NCBI GenBank assembly: GCA_947371915.1
Contig: CANBRM010000001.1
Coordinates: forward strand, 1-64,000
Direction of reading: 5' to 3'
Source: Comamonadaceae bacterium
GTDB lineage: Bacteria; Pseudomonadota; Gammaproteobacteria; Burkholderiales; Burkholderiaceae_C
DNA length: 64,000 nucleotides
Position 1 is the first letter of the stretch. Each line of letters begins with the position of its first letter. A model generated the notes under the pieces. That model saw only the letters and a program-made list of their open reading frames with translations. It searched no databases and had not been told where the DNA came from. Shown here piece after piece: positions 36,407-44,193 of the stretch. A program made the position numbers and the translations under genes.

Positions 36407-37447
36407 TTAATCTGCGCCGAAGTTGATTTGGACCTTCATGGCTTGGCTCTTGTCACAAGCCAGCTCAAAAGCTTGGGTGGCTTGATCAAAATCAATCACA
36501 TGTGAGATCACGGGGCGACCGTCGATCAAGCCTTCATTGAGGAAGCGCACCGCCACCGCAAATTCTTCGTGGAAGCGGAAAGTGCCGCGCAACTCCAACT
36601 CTTTGCCCACCAGCTGATTCAACGGCAAGGTCGAATCGCCGCCCAGGCCAATGCTCACGATCACGCCGCGTGGGGTCACCACATCGAGGCCGCTGCGCAG
36701 GGCTTTGTCGTTGCCCGAAGCTTCAAACATCACATCGAACACGCCTTTGTTGACTGCAAAGGGGGCCAAACCATCGGGTGTGGTGGCGAGGTTGATGGTG
36801 TCATCGGCGCCCATCGCGCGGGCGCATTCCAGGGGTTTGTCGGCCACGTCGACGGCCACGATGCGAGCTGCACCGGCACGGCGCAGGCCAGCAATTAAGA
36901 GCACGCCAATGGGGCCGCAGCCGGTGACCAGCACCTGTTTGCCAAACACCGAACCAGCCCGTTGAATGGCGTGCAAGCCGACCGACAAGGGCTCGGCCAG
37001 TGCGGCGAGTGACAAGCTCAAGTTGTCGCTGAGTTTGTGCGCTTGCGAGGCGTCAATCACCAGCGATTCACGGAACGCGCCTTGAATGTGCGGGAAGCGC
37101 ATGGCGCTGCCGTAAAAGCGCATGTCCAAGCAATGGTTCTGGTGGCCCTTTTGGCAGTACTGGCACACGCCACAAGGGCGCGAGGGCGAAATGGCAATGC
37201 GTTGGCCGGGTGCAAAATTTTTCACCTCAGAGCCGACGGCGCTGACAATGCCCGACACCTCGTGGCCCAGCACCATGGGCTCTTTGATGCGCACAGTGCC
37301 AAAACCGCCGTGGCGGAAGTAATGCAAATCAGAACCGCAAATGCCGCCGTAGGCCACGCGCACGGCGAGCTGCTGGGGGCCTAGGGCGTCCGTTTCAAAT
37401 GCGTCGAGACGCAAGTCTTCGGGGGCGTGACAAACGATGGCTTTCAT
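36407..37447 (-). CDS. L-idonate 5-dehydrogenase-like zinc alcohol dehydrogenase
   Basis: The 346-residue MDR enzyme carries the catalytic-zinc residues (CGSDLHYF and GHEVSG, residues 37-66), the structural-zinc Cys set (CGVCQYCQKGHQNHC, about 93-107) and a Rossmann loop VTGCGPIGVLLIAGLRRAG. The region GSAMRFPHIQGAFRESLVI is typical of L-idonate 5-dehydrogenase (IdnD), which interconverts L-idonate and 5-ketogluconate. The next genes in the operon encode a gluconate 5-dehydrogenase-like SDR and gluconokinase, which complete the L-idonate to 6-phosphogluconate route. Other polyol or aldonate specificity remains possible. Confidence 0.86.
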   Translation of the reverse strand: MKAIVCHAPEDLRLDAFETDALGPQQLAVRVAYGGICGSDLHYFRHGGFGTVRIKEPMVLGHEVSGIVSAVGSEVKNFAPGQRIAISPSRPCGVCQYCQKGHQNHCLDMRFYGSAMRFPHIQGAFRESLVIDASQAHKLSDNLSLSLAALAEPLSVGLHAIQRAGSVFGKQVLVTGCGPIGVLLIAGLRRAGAARIVAVDVADKPLECARAMGADDTINLATTPDGLAPFAVNKGVFDVMFEASGNDKALRSGLDVVTPRGVIVSIGLGGDSTLPLNQLVGKELELRGTFRFHEEFAVAVRFLNEGLIDGRPVISHVIDFDQATQAFELACDKSQAMKVQINFGAD

Positions 37448-37456
37448 GAGGTTTCC

Positions 37457-38227
37457 TTAAAGCTGTGCGGTGACGCCGCCATCTACATACAAGATGTGAC
37501 CGTTCACAAAGGTGGAGGCGTCGCTGGCCAAAAACACGGCTGCGCCGGCGAGTTCTTCCACATCGCCCCAGCGACGGCTGGGCGTGCGGTTGGTCAGCCA
37601 AGCGCTGAAGGTGGTGTCGTTCACCAGTTTTTCATTGAGTTCGGTTTTGAAGTAGCCCGGGCCAATGCCGTTGACGTTCAGGCCCAATGGACCCCAGTCA
37701 ATCGCCATGCCCTTGGTCAACATTTTCAAAGCGCCTTTGCTGGCCATGTAGGGTGAAATGCCGGGGCGTCCCAGCTCGCTTTGCACCGAGCAAATGTTGA
37801 TAATGCGGCCCTTCTTGCGCGTGATCATGTGCTTGGCCACCGCTTGGCCGACGAAGAACACGCTGTCCAAGTTGGTTTGCATGAGCTCGTGCCAGTCTTT
37901 GTGGTCGAACTCGTGCAAGGGGGCGCGGCGTTGAATGCCTGCGTTGTTGATCAAGATGTCGATCGGGCCCACATCGCGCTCAATGGCGTCGATGTGTGCT
38001 TTCACGGCGTCGGCATCGGTCACGTCAAAAGCGCGTTCAAACACCTCAAAGCCTTCGGCGCGCAAGGCAGCAGCCGTGGCCTTGAGCTTGGTGGCGTCAC
38101 GCCCATTCAGTACCACGCTGGCGCCGGCTTGGGCCAAGCCGCGTGCGAGGCCTAAGCCAATGCCAGCTGAAGAGCCGGTGACCAAGGCCAAGCGGCCGTC
38201 AAGTCGGAAAGTTTGTGCGGTGATCAT
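37457..38227 (-). CDS. Gluconate 5-dehydrogenase-like SDR
   Basis: A 256-residue SDR with cofactor loop TGSSAGIGLGLARGL, NNAGIQRR, catalytic Ser in NICSVQSELG and YMASKGALKMLTKGMA. The RRAPLHEF and GIGPGYFKTELNEKL stretches are typical of gluconate 5-dehydrogenase (IdnO/Gno), which reduces 5-ketogluconate to gluconate. Neighbours are an idonate dehydrogenase and a gluconokinase, and it overlaps the latter's stop codon by 4 bases (38224-38227), so a role in the idonate/gluconate branch is a good inference. Confidence 0.88.
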   Translation of the reverse strand: MITAQTFRLDGRLALVTGSSAGIGLGLARGLAQAGASVVLNGRDATKLKATAAALRAEGFEVFERAFDVTDADAVKAHIDAIERDVGPIDILINNAGIQRRAPLHEFDHKDWHELMQTNLDSVFFVGQAVAKHMITRKKGRIINICSVQSELGRPGISPYMASKGALKMLTKGMAIDWGPLGLNVNGIGPGYFKTELNEKLVNDTTFSAWLTNRTPSRRWGDVEELAGAAVFLASDASTFVNGHILYVDGGVTAQL

Positions 38228-38733
38228 GCGTGGTTCAGTTGCAAGTGGTGTTCGATCTGCGCGACCAAAGCGTCTGCAGGTTCTGCGATGTCTAGGGTCA
38301 GCACGGCTTCGTCCGCGCTGGGAATTTCTAAGGTGTTGAGCTGGCTGTCGAGCAAAGCGGGCGGCATGTAATGGTCTTGCCGATCACGCAAACGTGCTGC
38401 CAGCAAGGCGCGCGTGCCGTGTAAATGCACAAACTGCAGGTCGGGTGTTGCGGCACGCAAGCGGTCGCGATATGCACGTTTGAGCGCAGAGCACGACACC
38501 ACCAAGCCTTCTTCGCTGCCCAGCCCTGATAAGCGTTCGGCAATGGCATCTAGCCAGCCCGCACGGTCAGCATCGGTGAGTGGTGTGCCCGCCGCCATCA
38601 AGGCCACATTGCGGGCGGGGTGCAAGGCATCACCTTCTAAAAAAGTCACGCCGATACGTTGCGCCAAGCGTTCCCCCACGGTGCTTTTGCCGCAGCCGCA
38701 CACGCCCATGATGATGAGGCGGGGAGGTGTCAT
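38224..38733 (-). CDS. gntK: Gluconokinase
   Basis: This 169-residue kinase of the GntK/IdnK family has a P-loop GVCGCGKST (residues 10-18), EGDALHP with the gluconate-contacting region at about 33-39, the lid-type PLTDADRAGWLDAIA, and VVSCSALKRAYRDRLR. It phosphorylates D-gluconate to 6-phosphogluconate, feeding the Entner-Doudoroff or pentose phosphate pathway. Length is normal. It lies 2 bases after the ABC ATPase gene and overlaps the dehydrogenase gene. Confidence 0.94.
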   Translation of the reverse strand: MTPPRLIIMGVCGCGKSTVGERLAQRIGVTFLEGDALHPARNVALMAAGTPLTDADRAGWLDAIAERLSGLGSEEGLVVSCSALKRAYRDRLRAATPDLQFVHLHGTRALLAARLRDRQDHYMPPALLDSQLNTLEIPSADEAVLTLDIAEPADALVAQIEHHLQLNHA

Positions 38734-38735
38734 GG

Positions 38736-39791
38736 TCAGAGGCGTTGCTCAGTGGTGCCGTCAAACACGTGCGCTTTGTTCACATCGAACTTCAGGTGCA
38801 CGGTGTCGTTGGGCTGAACATTGGTGCGGCCGTGCATCACCAGTGTGAATTTTTGATCGCCAATTTGCAGCAGCAATTCGGTCTCGGCACCTGTGGGTTC
38901 GACCACCACCACCTGGGCTGCGATGCCGCTGTCAGCCAACTCCAAATCACCGGGGCGAACGCCGTAATGCACCGATGTGCCATTGGTCACAGGCTGGATG
39001 GTGGTGGGCATGGGCCACGACGCACCCAAGGCGGCGACTTGTCCGTCTTGCACGGTACCTTTGAACACGTTCATGGCGGGTGAGCCGATGAATTGCGCCA
39101 CAAACAAATTGCCGGGTTTGTCAAACAATTCCAGCGGCGTGCCGATTTGTTCCACGATGCCGTCATGCATGACCACGATGCGATCGGCCATGGTCATGGC
39201 TTCGATTTGGTCGTGGGTCACATAAACGGTGGTGGTTTTTAAACGCTGGTGCAGCGCTTTGATTTCGGCACGCATGGCCACACGTAATTTGGCGTCGAGG
39301 TTAGACAGGGGTTCGTCAAACAAGAACACCTTGGGGTCTCGCACGATGGCGCGGCCCATGGCGACGCGCTGGCGTTGACCACCGGAGAGTTCGCGGGGGT
39401 AGCGGTCGAGCAGTGCGTCCAAGTTCAAGATGCGGGCAGCGTTGGCCACACGGTCTTCGGTGGTCTTGGCATCGGCTTTGCGCAGACGCAGCGAGAACGC
39501 CATGTTTTCGCGCACGGTCATGTGCGGGTACAACGCGTAACTTTGAAACACCATCGCGATGTCGCGGTCTTTGGACTCAAGTTCGTTGATGACGGTGCTG
39601 TCAATGCTGATCTCACCACCCGAAATTTCTTCCAAACCCGCCAACATGCGCAGCAGGGTGGATTTGCCGCAGCCCGAGGGGCCGACCAGCACCACGAACT
39701 CGCCGTTTTGAATGTCAAACGTGATGCCGTGGATGACCTTGACTTTGTTGCCGTAGGTTTTTTGAACGTTGTTAAATGAAACGGATGCCAT
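38736..39791 (-). CDS. Sugar ABC transporter ATP-binding protein (UgpC/MalK type)
   Basis: The 351-residue ATPase has Walker A GPSGCGKST (about 37-45), Q-loop FQSYALYPHM, the ABC signature LSGGQRQRVAMGRA, Walker B VFLFDEPLSNLDA and the H-loop VYVTHDQIEAMTMAD. A C-terminal OB-type regulatory domain (TOBE) follows. This is the MalK/UgpC class that energises carbohydrate importers with two permeases. It belongs to the operon read from 43017, after the two permease genes and before gluconokinase. The likely cargo is a sugar acid or related carbohydrate, by association. Confidence 0.95.
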   Translation of the reverse strand: MASVSFNNVQKTYGNKVKVIHGITFDIQNGEFVVLVGPSGCGKSTLLRMLAGLEEISGGEISIDSTVINELESKDRDIAMVFQSYALYPHMTVRENMAFSLRLRKADAKTTEDRVANAARILNLDALLDRYPRELSGGQRQRVAMGRAIVRDPKVFLFDEPLSNLDAKLRVAMRAEIKALHQRLKTTTVYVTHDQIEAMTMADRIVVMHDGIVEQIGTPLELFDKPGNLFVAQFIGSPAMNVFKGTVQDGQVAALGASWPMPTTIQPVTNGTSVHYGVRPGDLELADSGIAAQVVVVEPTGAETELLLQIGDQKFTLVMHGRTNVQPNDTVHLKFDVNKAHVFDGTTEQRL

Positions 39792-39818
39792 GGTGTGATT
39801 CCCAGTTGCGCAAAAAAA

Positions 39819-40661
39819 TTAGCTCTTCACAGCGCCGGCGGTCAGGCCCGACACCATGTAGCGTTTGAAGGTGTAGTAAATCGCGGCGGGCGGCAAGGCA
39901 TAGACCAAGCCGGTGGCCATCAGCAATTCCCAAGGGGAGTCATCGGCGGACAAAAAGTTACCCAGCGCGACAGCCAAGGTCACGTCTTGGTCTTTGGACA
40001 GCAACAAGAACGCGTAGAGGTACTCGTTCCAAGCCAGCAGCAAGGCATAGGTGCCCACAGCCACGAGCGAGGGCACCATCAAGGGCAGGTAGACCATCCA
40101 GAACAACTGCAAGGGCGTGGCACCGTCAATGCGCGCGGCCTCGTCCAACTCAAACGGAAGCTTGTCACTGGCTTGCTTGAGCACCCAAATGCAATAGGGT
40201 GAAGCAATGGTGACCATGGCCAAGATCAGGGACCATTGGTTGTTCAACAAACCATACAAACCCATGGTTTTGTACATCGGCACGGCCAAGAAGGCGGCAG
40301 GGATGAAGTAGGTGAACAAGGCCAAGTTCATCACCGTGCGGCCACCGCGTACCTTGAGGCGACTGATGGCAAAGGCGGCGGTGGTGGCGACCGTCAGTGT
40401 CAGGGCACCAACAGACAACGCAATGATGAATGAGTTGCCCAATTGCTGCCAAAAGTGGTCCAAGTAAAAGTGATCGCGCTTGAACACAATGGCAAAGTTT
40501 TGCAAGGTGGGGTTCTCAGGCCATAAATGCCCAGATGTGGCGGTGTCGCGGGGTGAGATGGCAAACAACACCATGTGATAAACCGGAAACAAAGTCCAGA
40601 TCAGCACAGGAATGCCAATCAACAGCAACTTGGCTTCGGTGGCTATTTTTTTCAAGCTCAT
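39819..40661 (-). CDS. Carbohydrate ABC transporter permease (MalG type)
   Basis: A 280-residue permease with six predicted spans. The first is LLLIGIPVLIWTLFPVYHMVLFAI; the EAA loop that docks the ATPase is ELDEAARIDGATPLQLFWMVYLPLMVPSL, near residues 190-218. The C-terminal YTFKRYMVSGLTAGAVKS is the usual ending of MalG-like subunits. Its start overlaps the stop of the partner permease gene by 4 bases. Works with the 40658-41518 permease. Confidence 0.94.
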   Translation of the reverse strand: MSLKKIATEAKLLLIGIPVLIWTLFPVYHMVLFAISPRDTATSGHLWPENPTLQNFAIVFKRDHFYLDHFWQQLGNSFIIALSVGALTLTVATTAAFAISRLKVRGGRTVMNLALFTYFIPAAFLAVPMYKTMGLYGLLNNQWSLILAMVTIASPYCIWVLKQASDKLPFELDEAARIDGATPLQLFWMVYLPLMVPSLVAVGTYALLLAWNEYLYAFLLLSKDQDVTLAVALGNFLSADDSPWELLMATGLVYALPPAAIYYTFKRYMVSGLTAGAVKS

Positions 40662-41518
40662 TTCGACAGCCTTTTCATCATGAAGTAAACCAAGGGCAAG
40701 ACAAATGGCAGTCCCACGACGATGGACGCCATGGCCAAGTCGACTTGGTCGAGTCGCAGGTAACGAATGCCTAAGGTGGCCAAAACGTGGGTCATGTCAG
40801 CGGGTCCACCGCCGGTGAGTAGGTACACGCTGTTGAAGTCGCCCAGTGTCCAAATCATGGACAGGATGGTCGATGTCAGGTAGATCGAACGCATGGATGG
40901 CCATGTGATGAACTTGAATTTTTGCCAACCCGTTGCACCATCCACCGACGCTGCTTCGTACTGTTCAGTCGGGATAGACAGTCGTGCTGCGACCAAGATC
41001 AACGTCCAAAAGGGCAAGGACTTCCAGATGTGCATGACCATGGACAAGCTCAGGGCCAAGGTGGGGTCATTCAGCCAATTGGGGCCGTCGAGGCCCGTCC
41101 AGCGGAAGATGGCGCTGTTGATGATGCCCCACTCGGGGTTGAGCATGAAGCGCACCGACAAGATGGTGGGAATGGACGGCACCGCCCAAGGCAAGATAAA
41201 AATGGCCGCCACGATCTTGATCCACCAGCGCTCCATCACAAAGAAGCCGGAGAGCGCCAAAGCCACCATCATTTTCAGGTTGATGGCGACCACCAAGAAC
41301 ACGAGCGTATTGACGGCGCTGCGAAAAAAGATGGGGTCGTTAAAAAGGTCCACATAGCTTTGTGGATGGCGAGCCAACCAGAGGCCATAGCCCACGGGGT
41401 AGAGCACAAACACCACAAACACCACGATGTAAGGCACCACCATCAGGCGGCCCCAGTACTCCCAAGTCGATAGCGGCTTGGCGGGCGGGTTGGGAAGAGG
41501 AGCAGCTAGGGTAGTCAT
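40658..41518 (-). CDS. Carbohydrate ABC transporter permease (MalF type)
   Basis: A 286-residue inner-membrane permease with about six spans (for example LMVVPYIVVFVVFVLYPVGYGLWLA and MVALALSGFFVM) and an EAA loop in YEAASVDGATGWQKFKFITWPSM. The start is ATG 41518 (MTTLAAPLPN); a TTG six codons upstream gives a weaker alternative. It follows the binding protein gene after a 116-base gap that contains a stable hairpin (41589-41624), a common arrangement that leaves the binding protein more abundant than the membrane parts. Confidence 0.94.
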   Translation of the reverse strand: MTTLAAPLPNPPAKPLSTWEYWGRLMVVPYIVVFVVFVLYPVGYGLWLARHPQSYVDLFNDPIFFRSAVNTLVFLVVAINLKMMVALALSGFFVMERWWIKIVAAIFILPWAVPSIPTILSVRFMLNPEWGIINSAIFRWTGLDGPNWLNDPTLALSLSMVMHIWKSLPFWTLILVAARLSIPTEQYEAASVDGATGWQKFKFITWPSMRSIYLTSTILSMIWTLGDFNSVYLLTGGGPADMTHVLATLGIRYLRLDQVDLAMASIVVGLPFVLPLVYFMMKRLSK

Positions 41519-41588
41519 GGGCAAAGTTCGCCTCAAAGGTTGCAGATGTCAGTCGTGCAACCCAATGTCAATCGGGAGGGGAGAGACA

Positions 41589-41624
41589 CACACCGGTGTG
41601 CAGCGCGAAGCTGGCACCGGTGTG
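41589..41624 (-). promoter_or_regulatory. Intercistronic hairpin between binding protein and permease genes
   Basis: CACACCGGTG (41589-41598) pairs with CACCGGTGTG (41615-41624), and inside it CAGC pairs with GCTG around a GCGAA loop. No T tract follows in the direction of transcription, so partial termination or protection of the upstream mRNA, as in malE-malF units, is more likely than a full stop. The fold is seen; the function is inferred. Confidence 0.6.
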
Positions 41625-41634
41625 CGCTTTGGGT

Positions 41635-43017
41635 TTAGTTGCCGGCGACTTCTTTGATGCGGGCGATCATTTCGTCCACAGCTTTTTCAGTCGGCACTTT
41701 CTCATTCAACATGCGGTTCATAGCTTTGGCCCACACGTTTTCGTTGTTCAGCACGGTGAACTTGTAGTTCTTGGTGAACTCAAACGGTTGGGTGCCATTC
41801 ATGAACTGGTTGTAGACAGCCAAGCGTGCTGGGTCTTGTTTCCAGAAGGGGCGCTGTTGCGCTGCTTTGGTCACAGGGAACCAACGGCCGAGCGAACCTT
41901 CCACATAAGGTGTCAGGTTTTGCTCTTCCAGCATGAACGCCAAGAATTGTTTCGCCAAGTCTTTGCGCTTGGCATCCTTGAAGATCACGCCCGTTTTGAC
42001 GGCTGAGCGGTAGGTCATCTTGGTGCCATCGGGTTTCAATGGGAAACCAGCGGTACCAATCAACTCGTAGTAGTTCTTCTTGCCCAAATCGCGTTGCTCT
42101 TGGGTCAGCGCGGTGTTGTTCATGTCGTCCAACCACTTGGCAGCGATCGAGATCGTGGCGTTGTGCGTCATGACCGTCGTTTTGTTGTGGAACGCCACGT
42201 TGTTGTCCGGATCTTTCCAGCTGGTGGAGGACGGTGGTGTGCAGCCCTTGGTGTACACCGCGGTGTAGTCGTTCAAGGCATTGATCAGGCCAGCGCGCAC
42301 AGCAGGGTCATCGACCAAGAGCTTGCCGGAATCATTGACCAACTTGACGTTGTACGCATCCATGAAAGTCAGGAAGGAGAAGAACGAGTCGGTGGAGTCC
42401 ACGCCCATGGGGAAGCCAGTACCGAAACCGCGCTTGCCAGTTTTTTGGCGGTAGCCAGTTTGCACTTTGGAACACCAGAAATCCCAGTAGCCTTTCCAGT
42501 CTGTGGGAATGTCGCTTTCTTTGTAACCCGATTCAGCGAGCATGTCTTTCCAATACTGGATGTGCATGGTTTGCTGTTTGATGGGGTAGGCGTAGTAAGC
42601 GCGTTTCTTGTCTTGGTTGTTGTACAAGAAGGTGGTGGACAGTGCAGCAGGTTCAAAGTTGTTACGCACTTTGTCGATCACGCTGGTGATGTCTTCCAGT
42701 TTGCCGTCATATGCCCACTTGGCTGTGACTTGGAAGTCATAGGTGTCGGCGTAAGCCAAATCGGGGGGGCTGCCAGAGTCGAGCGCCGCCACGGTTTTTG
42801 GAATCATGTCTTGGATCGGATACTGCGAGAGATCGATCTTGATATTTTTGTGCTTGTCTTCGAACTTTTTGATGGCAGCGAACAAGGCGTCGTCTTCAGC
42901 TTTGTAGAAGCCTTTGACCCACCAGACGTTCAATTTCTCTTGGGCGAAGGCAGGGCCTACCGCTGTGATCAGCCCAGCCGCCACCATTGCGCCTGTCAGC
43001 CATGTTTTTAATTTCAT
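41635..43017 (-). CDS. Extracellular solute-binding protein of a carbohydrate ABC transporter
   Basis: A 460-residue periplasmic binding protein (SBP family 1, MalE-like) with a clear signal peptide (MKLKTWLTGAMVAAGLI, then TAVGPAFA before QE). The mature part starts LNVWWVKGFYKAEDDALFAAIKKFEDKH and contains the hinge-type DLAYADTYDFQ stretch. It is the first gene of the leftward operon and should determine the ligand imported. Enzymes downstream suggest hexonates or related acids, but MalE-type proteins can also bind neutral sugars. A FadR-type operator candidate sits 52 bases upstream. Confidence 0.93.
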   Translation of the reverse strand: MKLKTWLTGAMVAAGLITAVGPAFAQEKLNVWWVKGFYKAEDDALFAAIKKFEDKHKNIKIDLSQYPIQDMIPKTVAALDSGSPPDLAYADTYDFQVTAKWAYDGKLEDITSVIDKVRNNFEPAALSTTFLYNNQDKKRAYYAYPIKQQTMHIQYWKDMLAESGYKESDIPTDWKGYWDFWCSKVQTGYRQKTGKRGFGTGFPMGVDSTDSFFSFLTFMDAYNVKLVNDSGKLLVDDPAVRAGLINALNDYTAVYTKGCTPPSSTSWKDPDNNVAFHNKTTVMTHNATISIAAKWLDDMNNTALTQEQRDLGKKNYYELIGTAGFPLKPDGTKMTYRSAVKTGVIFKDAKRKDLAKQFLAFMLEEQNLTPYVEGSLGRWFPVTKAAQQRPFWKQDPARLAVYNQFMNGTQPFEFTKNYKFTVLNNENVWAKAMNRMLNEKVPTEKAVDEMIARIKEVAGN

Positions 43018-43068
43018 CAGTCGTCTCCTGAGTTTTTGAGGGTTAAGGTTGAGGGCAACCTTGGTGCT

Positions 43069-43084
43069 ATCGTATGATGATTGA
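43069..43084 (-). promoter_or_regulatory. Candidate FadR-type operator before the ABC/idonate operon
   Basis: Plus-strand ATCGTATGATGATTGA. It matches the site before the dehydratase gene (reverse complement ATGGTATGACGATTGA) in 14 of 16 positions. The core TCGTATGATGA fits the FadR-subfamily consensus TnGTnnnACnA except for one base. On the transcribed strand it overlaps a TACGAT box that could be the -10. The GntR regulator in this operon is the natural candidate to bind it. Confidence 0.6.
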
Positions 43085-43091
43085 TCGCGCT

Positions 43092-43117
43092 AAAAATGCG
43101 GAGTTACCCGCATTTTT
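43092..43117 (-). terminator. Rho-independent terminator of the 2-hydroxyacid dehydrogenase gene
   Basis: AAAAATGCGG (43092-43101) and CCGCATTTTT (43108-43117) form a 10-base perfect stem around a 6-base loop, starting 3 bases after the stop of the leftward gene at 43121. In the leftward direction it ends in a run of T. It isolates that gene from the ABC operon downstream. Confidence 0.85.
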
Positions 43118-43120
43118 GGG

Positions 43121-44077
43121 TTAACCCTTGACTGCACATTCGGGCACGGGGGTGTGCACGGGGCGGCCGTCGAAATGCGACTTGGTGTTGTTGAAGGCCA
43201 AGTCCGCCATGGCTTGGCGGGTCTGTGTCGTGGCGCTGCCAATGTGCGGCGCCAACACCACATGCGGGAAAGCCCGCAGCGCGTCTGGCACGTTGGGCTC
43301 GTTCTCAAACACATCCAAACCTGCGCCACCAATCACACCGTTTTGTAAGGCCTCGATCAAAGCGGCCTCGTCGACCACGGACCCGCGTGCCACGTTCACC
43401 AAAATGCCTTTGGTGCCCAACGCTTTGAGCACGTCTGCATTGATGAGCTTGCGGGTGCCAGCCCCACCTGGGGTGATGACCACCAAATAGTCGCTTTCAG
43501 CGGCCAGTGCTTCTGGCGTCGCAAAGTACTTGAAGGGCAAGTCGGCCTTGGCGCTGCGCGCGGTGTAAGCCACGGACATGTTGAAGGCGAGGGCGCGTTG
43601 AGCAATAGCTTGACCAATGCGACCAATGCCCACGATGCCCATGCGTGCGCCTGATACTTTGCGGGCCAAGGGCATTGGGCCTGTGGGCCATTTGCCGTCT
43701 TTCACATAGCGGTCTGATGCAGGGAGTTGGCGTGCGGCGGCGAGCATCAAGCCCATGGCCAAATCGGCCACATCGTCGTTCAGCACATTGGGCGTGTGGG
43801 TCACCATCACGCCGCGTGCTTTGGCTGCTGCCACATCCACACCGTCATACCCCACGCCAAACACCGAGATGATTTCGAGCTTGGGCAATTGCTCAATCAA
43901 GGAGGCGGGCACCTTGGACTCGCCGCTGGCTGCGATGGCGCGAATGCTGGGAGCGATCTTGGCAAATGCAGCAGGATCGGTCTCGTGCAGGCGATCGTGC
44001 AAGTTGAAGACGGCACGCAATTGCGGTTCAAGCAAAGGCGAAAGTTTGGTCACGGACAAGACATCAATTTGAGGCAA
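43121..44077 (-). CDS. D-isomer specific 2-hydroxyacid dehydrogenase
   Basis: This 318-residue enzyme has the NAD(P) loop GIVGIGRIGQAIAQRAL (about 148-164), FGVGYDGVDVAAAKARGV in the N-terminal substrate domain, NVARGSVVDEAALIEAL with the catalytic Arg, ENEP with Glu, and the catalytic His in APHIGSATTQTR. This is the GhrB/TkrA-like group that reduces glyoxylate, hydroxypyruvate or 2-ketogluconate. Its promoter must lie in the 116-base region shared with the divergent dehydratase gene. In a sugar-acid island 2-keto-aldonate reduction is the likely job, but that is inference. Confidence 0.9.
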   Translation of the reverse strand: MPQIDVLSVTKLSPLLEPQLRAVFNLHDRLHETDPAAFAKIAPSIRAIAASGESKVPASLIEQLPKLEIISVFGVGYDGVDVAAAKARGVMVTHTPNVLNDDVADLAMGLMLAAARQLPASDRYVKDGKWPTGPMPLARKVSGARMGIVGIGRIGQAIAQRALAFNMSVAYTARSAKADLPFKYFATPEALAAESDYLVVITPGGAGTRKLINADVLKALGTKGILVNVARGSVVDEAALIEALQNGVIGGAGLDVFENEPNVPDALRAFPHVVLAPHIGSATTQTRQAMADLAFNNTKSHFDGRPVHTPVPECAVKG

Positions 44078-44103
44078 AGCGGGCTCCTAGGGCTTTCACG
44101 GGG

Positions 44104-44131
44104 TTGGATTTCAATCGTCATACCATAATAT
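44104..44131 (+). promoter_or_regulatory. Promoter with embedded FadR-type operator before the dehydratase operon
   Basis: TTGGAT (44104-44109) and TAATAT (44126-44131) are good -35 and -10 boxes with a 16-base spacer. The spacer holds TCAATCGTCATACCAT (44111-44126), whose complementary strand contains TGGTATGACGA, an exact match to the FadR-subfamily operator pattern TnGTnnnACnA. A bound repressor would block RNA polymerase directly. The same motif precedes the ABC operon (43069-43084). Boxes are seen; repression by the 35235-36008 regulator is inferred. Confidence 0.7.
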
Positions 44132-44193
44132 GCTCGGGTGCCCTGCATGTGGATGCGGGGAAACCAGTAAGAACGTCTAACAGCGAGACACCG

